This document shows positions 5,369 to 7,423 of a DNA stretch of 7,423 bases, piece by piece. The stretch's first letter is position 1, and each line of letters starts with the position of its first letter. The stretch lies in NCBI GenBank assembly GCA_029857855.1, contig JAOUGG010000104.1, forward strand, positions 1 through 7,423, read 5' to 3'. The stretch comes from Acidimicrobiia bacterium (GTDB taxonomy: Bacteria; Actinomycetota; Acidimicrobiia; Acidimicrobiales; SZUA-35). The position numbers were made by a program, and so were the translations under genes. The notes beneath the pieces were generated by a model, which saw nothing but the letters and a program-made list of their open reading frames with translations, made no database searches and was not told the DNA's origin.

Positions 5369-7075
5369 ATGAGGTTCCTTCGTCTCGACTTCGGAGATGA
5401 TCTGCACAGCCTGGATCTGCATCCACTGGTAACCGTTGTGTCCGGTCTGTCCGCTCAACATCAGCGCCAACTGTTCGAGTCGGTCCGTCGCTTCGCCACC
5501 GGGAGCACGGCCGGTGTGCGGGGGCTCATCGAACATGACGGAGAACTCGTCGACCTCGACGGACGGTCCAAGGACCGCCTCGATGCCCTGCACACGTCCA
5601 CCGATGTCGTCGTCTACGTCGACGGTGCCGGCGACTCGGCACATCGCCTGGTTGGTTTGCAGGCCGAGATCGACCAGTGGCAACGTCAGGCCGCCATCGC
5701 CGCCGTGATCGTCGAGGAGATCCGCGCCGATCTCGATCCCTCGTTGAAGGCCAAGGTGGCGGAGCTGCGCCGGATGGTCGACCCCATGGGGGTCGGCGGC
5801 AACGATCTGTCGGAGGCGTCGACCCAACAGGTTCGCTACGCCGCCGCCCGCGCCGCCTTCGAGCGGGTGCAGTCAACCGGGCGATATGTGCGGAAAGTGG
5901 ATCCGGTCGTCGACGATCTGATCGACCAGTGGGACCGCTACCAGGCCCTGCGCCGGGAGAACGAGGAGCATCTGAGCAACCTCGAGGGCGAGGTCGAACG
6001 GGCCAAACAGGCGGTCGAACAGGCCATGGCCCGCAAGGCCCACGCCGAGTCCCAGGCCAAACCCGTCCTGCTCACCACGGAGGAGGAAGCACGGCTCGAG
6101 GCGCTCTCCGAACTCGACAGCGAGGGCGGAAAAGGCTGGCGACGCAAGGGCCTCACCGACGAGGAACAGGCCGAAATGAAGGCGCTCCTCGACAAGGTCG
6201 GCGTGAACAGCTGGACTGAGTACTGGGTGTTCCGAACCGCTCCCACCGCCTCGGCCGAGCGCCGGGCCGCGGTCGCCGATGCGACCAAGGAACTCGAACT
6301 GGCGGTCGAGCGTCAGGAGCGTATCGAACAGCTCGCCGCCTCCGACCAGGTGTACCTCGAACTCGACGTGTCGCTCAACCGCATCAGGAAGGAAGCCAAG
6401 CAGCATCTCGGTGCCGTGGTACCCAAGGATCTCGGGGCGGCCCTGAAGGGACTGATCGACGAGGTCGAGAGTCCGGAATGGCTGGCGGCGTTGAACGACC
6501 TGCGCGATGTGCTGGCCAGCAATGATCTGCGCCCGCCGTATGGCTACGAACCCGACGAGATCCTGGGCTGGACGGCCTCGTGGCTCGAGGCCGAGGCCCG
6601 TTTGCAGGAGAGCGGCGACCTCGATGCCGGCCGTGCACCCGAGGAGATCGAGAGCCTCAAAGTGGAGCTGGCTCGAGCCGAGGAGCATCTGCTGCGCCAT
6701 CGTCGAGCACTCATCCGTATCGAGCGGGCCGAGAAGTCGGCACAGGCGGCGTCCGACCGTCTCGAGCGCCTCCAGCTCCAGATGGCGGAGCGGGAGACCC
6801 GGTCCGGTCCTTCAACCGCCGACGATGTGATCGCCTTCATCCGGCCGGTTCTCGACCGGGTGTCACTCGACACCGGTGGCTCGGTGCCGGTGGTCGTCAC
6901 CGGGTCGATGCCGGACCTCGACGGGCGCGAGATGGAGATCCTCATGTCGGAACTCGAGAAGACGGCCCAGAACGTGCAGATCATCGTGGTCACAACCCGA
7001 ACCGAGGCCATCAACTGGGCCGGCGAGGTCGGCCTGCGGCGAGCTGTTCTCTGCAACGGCGCCGCCGGGGCCTGA
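5369..7075 (+). CDS. SMC/RecN-like coiled-coil protein with eroded ATPase motifs
   Basis: A 568-aa protein laid out like an SMC/RecN/AAA_23-type ATPase: an N-terminal lobe (MRFLRLDF..., with LHPLVTVVSG at 17-26), a long helical and coiled-coil middle (about 95-475, for example 196-230 and 425-478), and a C-terminal lobe (about 480-562). The key residues are not there. Where a Walker A GxxxxGKT should follow TVVSG, it reads GLSAQHQRQ (26-34). At the expected Walker B, PVVVTGSMPDLD (507-518), the acidic pair is Thr-Gly, although the D-loop-like DLD remains. The following strand, IIVVTT (538-543), lacks the switch His. No LSGGQ signature and no zinc-hook CxxC are seen. It therefore probably does not hydrolyse ATP and may be a scaffold. 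The ATG at 5369 suits a leaderless start. The frame is intact and codon use is normal, arguing against a pseudogene. Confidence 0.8.
   Translation: MRFLRLDFGDDLHSLDLHPLVTVVSGLSAQHQRQLFESVRRFATGSTAGVRGLIEHDGELVDLDGRSKDRLDALHTSTDVVVYVDGAGDSAHRLVGLQAEIDQWQRQAAIAAVIVEEIRADLDPSLKAKVAELRRMVDPMGVGGNDLSEASTQQVRYAAARAAFERVQSTGRYVRKVDPVVDDLIDQWDRYQALRRENEEHLSNLEGEVERAKQAVEQAMARKAHAESQAKPVLLTTEEEARLEALSELDSEGGKGWRRKGLTDEEQAEMKALLDKVGVNSWTEYWVFRTAPTASAERRAAVADATKELELAVERQERIEQLAASDQVYLELDVSLNRIRKEAKQHLGAVVPKDLGAALKGLIDEVESPEWLAALNDLRDVLASNDLRPPYGYEPDEILGWTASWLEAEARLQESGDLDAGRAPEEIESLKVELARAEEHLLRHRRALIRIERAEKSAQAASDRLERLQLQMAERETRSGPSTADDVIAFIRPVLDRVSLDTGGSVPVVVTGSMPDLDGREMEILMSELEKTAQNVQIIVVTTRTEAINWAGEVGLRRAVLCNGAAGA
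5372..5383 (-). repeat. Inverted copy of the repeat, inside the next gene's start
   Basis: AGGTTCCTTCGT on the plus strand is the exact reverse complement of the first 12 nt of copies 1 and 2. It covers codons 2-5 of the downstream gene (ATG at 5369). Confidence 0.85.
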
Positions 7076-7076
7076 C

Positions 7077-7119
7077 GCCGCCGTCCCGCAACGAGGGTCT
7101 GGAGCCGCCGCCGTCCCGC
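7077..7119 (+). repeat. 13-nt direct repeat after the SMC-like gene
   Basis: GCCGCCGTCCCGC occurs at 7077-7089 and again at 7107-7119, 30 bp apart start to start. The first copy begins right after the gene's stop codon. In such GC-rich DNA this may be local duplication without function. Confidence 0.6.
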
Positions 7120-7135
7120 CGGGTGACCCGGTGGG
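7115..7135 (+). terminator. GC-rich hairpin, possible U-less terminator
   Basis: CCCGCCGGG (7115-7123) pairs with CCCGGTGGG (7127-7135) with one G-U pair and a 3-nt loop. It lies 40 nt after the stop of the SMC-like gene and 77 nt before the kinase start. No U-run follows, so termination is only suggested. Confidence 0.4.
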
Positions 7136-7157
7136 CGAAGCACCACGGCGACACACT

Positions 7158-7163
7158 ACGCTT
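7158..7163 (+). promoter_or_regulatory. Possible -10 box of the ROK kinase gene
   Basis: TACGCT would start transcription near 7170 and give a leader of about 40 nt with a Shine-Dalgarno, unlike the leaderless genes earlier in the window. No -35 box is recognisable. Confidence 0.3.
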
Positions 7164-7200
7164 CGGTGACTGGATGGACACGCCTGTACCCCGGTCGCTC

Positions 7201-7207
7201 GAGGAGG
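7201..7207 (+). promoter_or_regulatory. Shine-Dalgarno of the ROK kinase gene
   Basis: GAGGAGG ends 4 nt before the ATG at 7212. It is the strongest ribosome site in the window and fixes this start. Confidence 0.75.
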
Positions 7208-7211
7208 TCTC

Positions 7212-7423
7212 ATGAAGGTTTGGCGATCCCGAGTCGGTGGGTCGGACACCGCCACCGCCCCTCACCCCGGTTCCCGGTTCATCGGTGTCGACGTCGGCGG
7301 AACCAAGATCCTGGGGATCGCGACCGACGGCATCACGGCCACGATCGAGCACCGCGAGCTCGCCGCGACCCCGAAGGACCCGACCAAGTTCGCCGACGGG
7401 ATCCTGGCCGTGGTCGGGAATCT
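7212..7423 (+). CDS. ROK-family sugar kinase (glucokinase-like), 5' part
   Basis: The first 70 codons of a ROK protein; the rest lies beyond the right edge. FIGVDVGGTKILGIATDG (residues 23-40) is the N-terminal ATP phosphate-binding motif of ROK kinases (hallmark DxGGTK), followed by a second strand region (ITATIEHREL). ROK kinases phosphorylate glucose or related sugars, while ROK repressors carry an N-terminal helix-turn-helix. Only 22 residues precede the motif here, too few for such a domain, so an enzyme is likely; glucokinase is a reasonable guess given actinobacterial glk neighbourhoods. The substrate motifs and the zinc-binding cysteines are out of view. A good Shine-Dalgarno supports the ATG at 7212. 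Confidence 0.85.
   Translation, partial: MKVWRSRVGGSDTATAPHPGSRFIGVDVGGTKILGIATDGITATIEHRELAATPKDPTKFADGILAVVGN

Noticed and set aside
5210..5383. CRISPR array
   Set aside because: Only two direct copies of 13 nt plus one inverted copy, with an unlike spacer carrying hairpins; no cas genes.
5210..5383. Miniature transposable element with 12-bp terminal inverted repeats
   Set aside because: No target-site duplication at the ends, and the right end lies inside the coding start of a gene whose N-terminus fits its family. Kept only as an alternative explanation.
5873..6700. Minus-strand 275-aa frame inside the SMC-like gene
   Set aside because: Antisense to the coiled-coil region; a repeated leucine/glycine-rich pattern is what the reverse of Glu/Ala/Arg-rich heptads gives.
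7076..7211. tRNA gene in the gap before the kinase
   Set aside because: No TψC-arm (GGTTCRA) or acceptor pairing is present; only a simple GC-rich hairpin.

Overview
This is high-GC DNA, most likely chromosomal, from an actinobacterium; an Acidimicrobiia-like lineage is my best guess. The reasons are the codon bias, the mycofactocin genes, a PimB'-like glycosyltransferase next to a TB16.3-like START-domain protein, and several promoters whose TANNNT -10 box lies 6-8 nt before a start codon (leaderless transcription). The lineage is inference; the gene families are read from the sequence.

Left part, minus strand (1-1723), read right to left: a zinc-type MDR alcohol dehydrogenase (start 1723), a 106-nt gap, the 49-aa mycofactocin precursor mftA (453-304, ending in the diagnostic IDGMCGVY core), then mftB (GTG at 314, overlapping the end of mftA by 11 nt), which runs off the left edge. 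mftC and the rest of the pathway should lie beyond position 1. Both mft genes use GTG starts, so they are easily missed.

Middle, plus strand (1913-4635), divergent from the dehydrogenase: a 77-aa four-cysteine protein, an epoxyqueuosine reductase (queG) and a GT4 glycosyltransferase whose GTG start overlaps the queG stop as GTGA. These three look like one operon read from a leaderless promoter just before 1913. The 189-bp divergent spacer carries two near-identically built promoters and an inverted repeat.

Right part, plus strand (4636-7423): a SRPBCC/START-like protein with its own promoter overlapped by a 15-bp palindrome; an unusual 159-bp spacer with a 13-nt repeat in two direct copies exactly 100 bp apart, an inverted third copy at the next start codon, and two tandem hairpins; a 568-aa SMC/RecN-like coiled-coil protein whose Walker A and Walker B motifs are both eroded; and the first 70 codons of a ROK-family sugar kinase. 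The order PimB'-like GT4, then START-like protein, then a coiled-coil/ATPase-type gene, then ROK kinase recalls conserved actinobacterial neighbourhoods (around Rv2188c-Rv2185c in M. tuberculosis and the glkA region of Streptomyces, from memory).

The parts most worth a second look are the mycofactocin genes with a dehydrogenase directly upstream that lacks the usual four-Cys zinc lobe, the degenerate SMC-like protein, and the repeat/hairpin region in front of it. No CRISPR array, tRNA, rRNA or transposase was seen.
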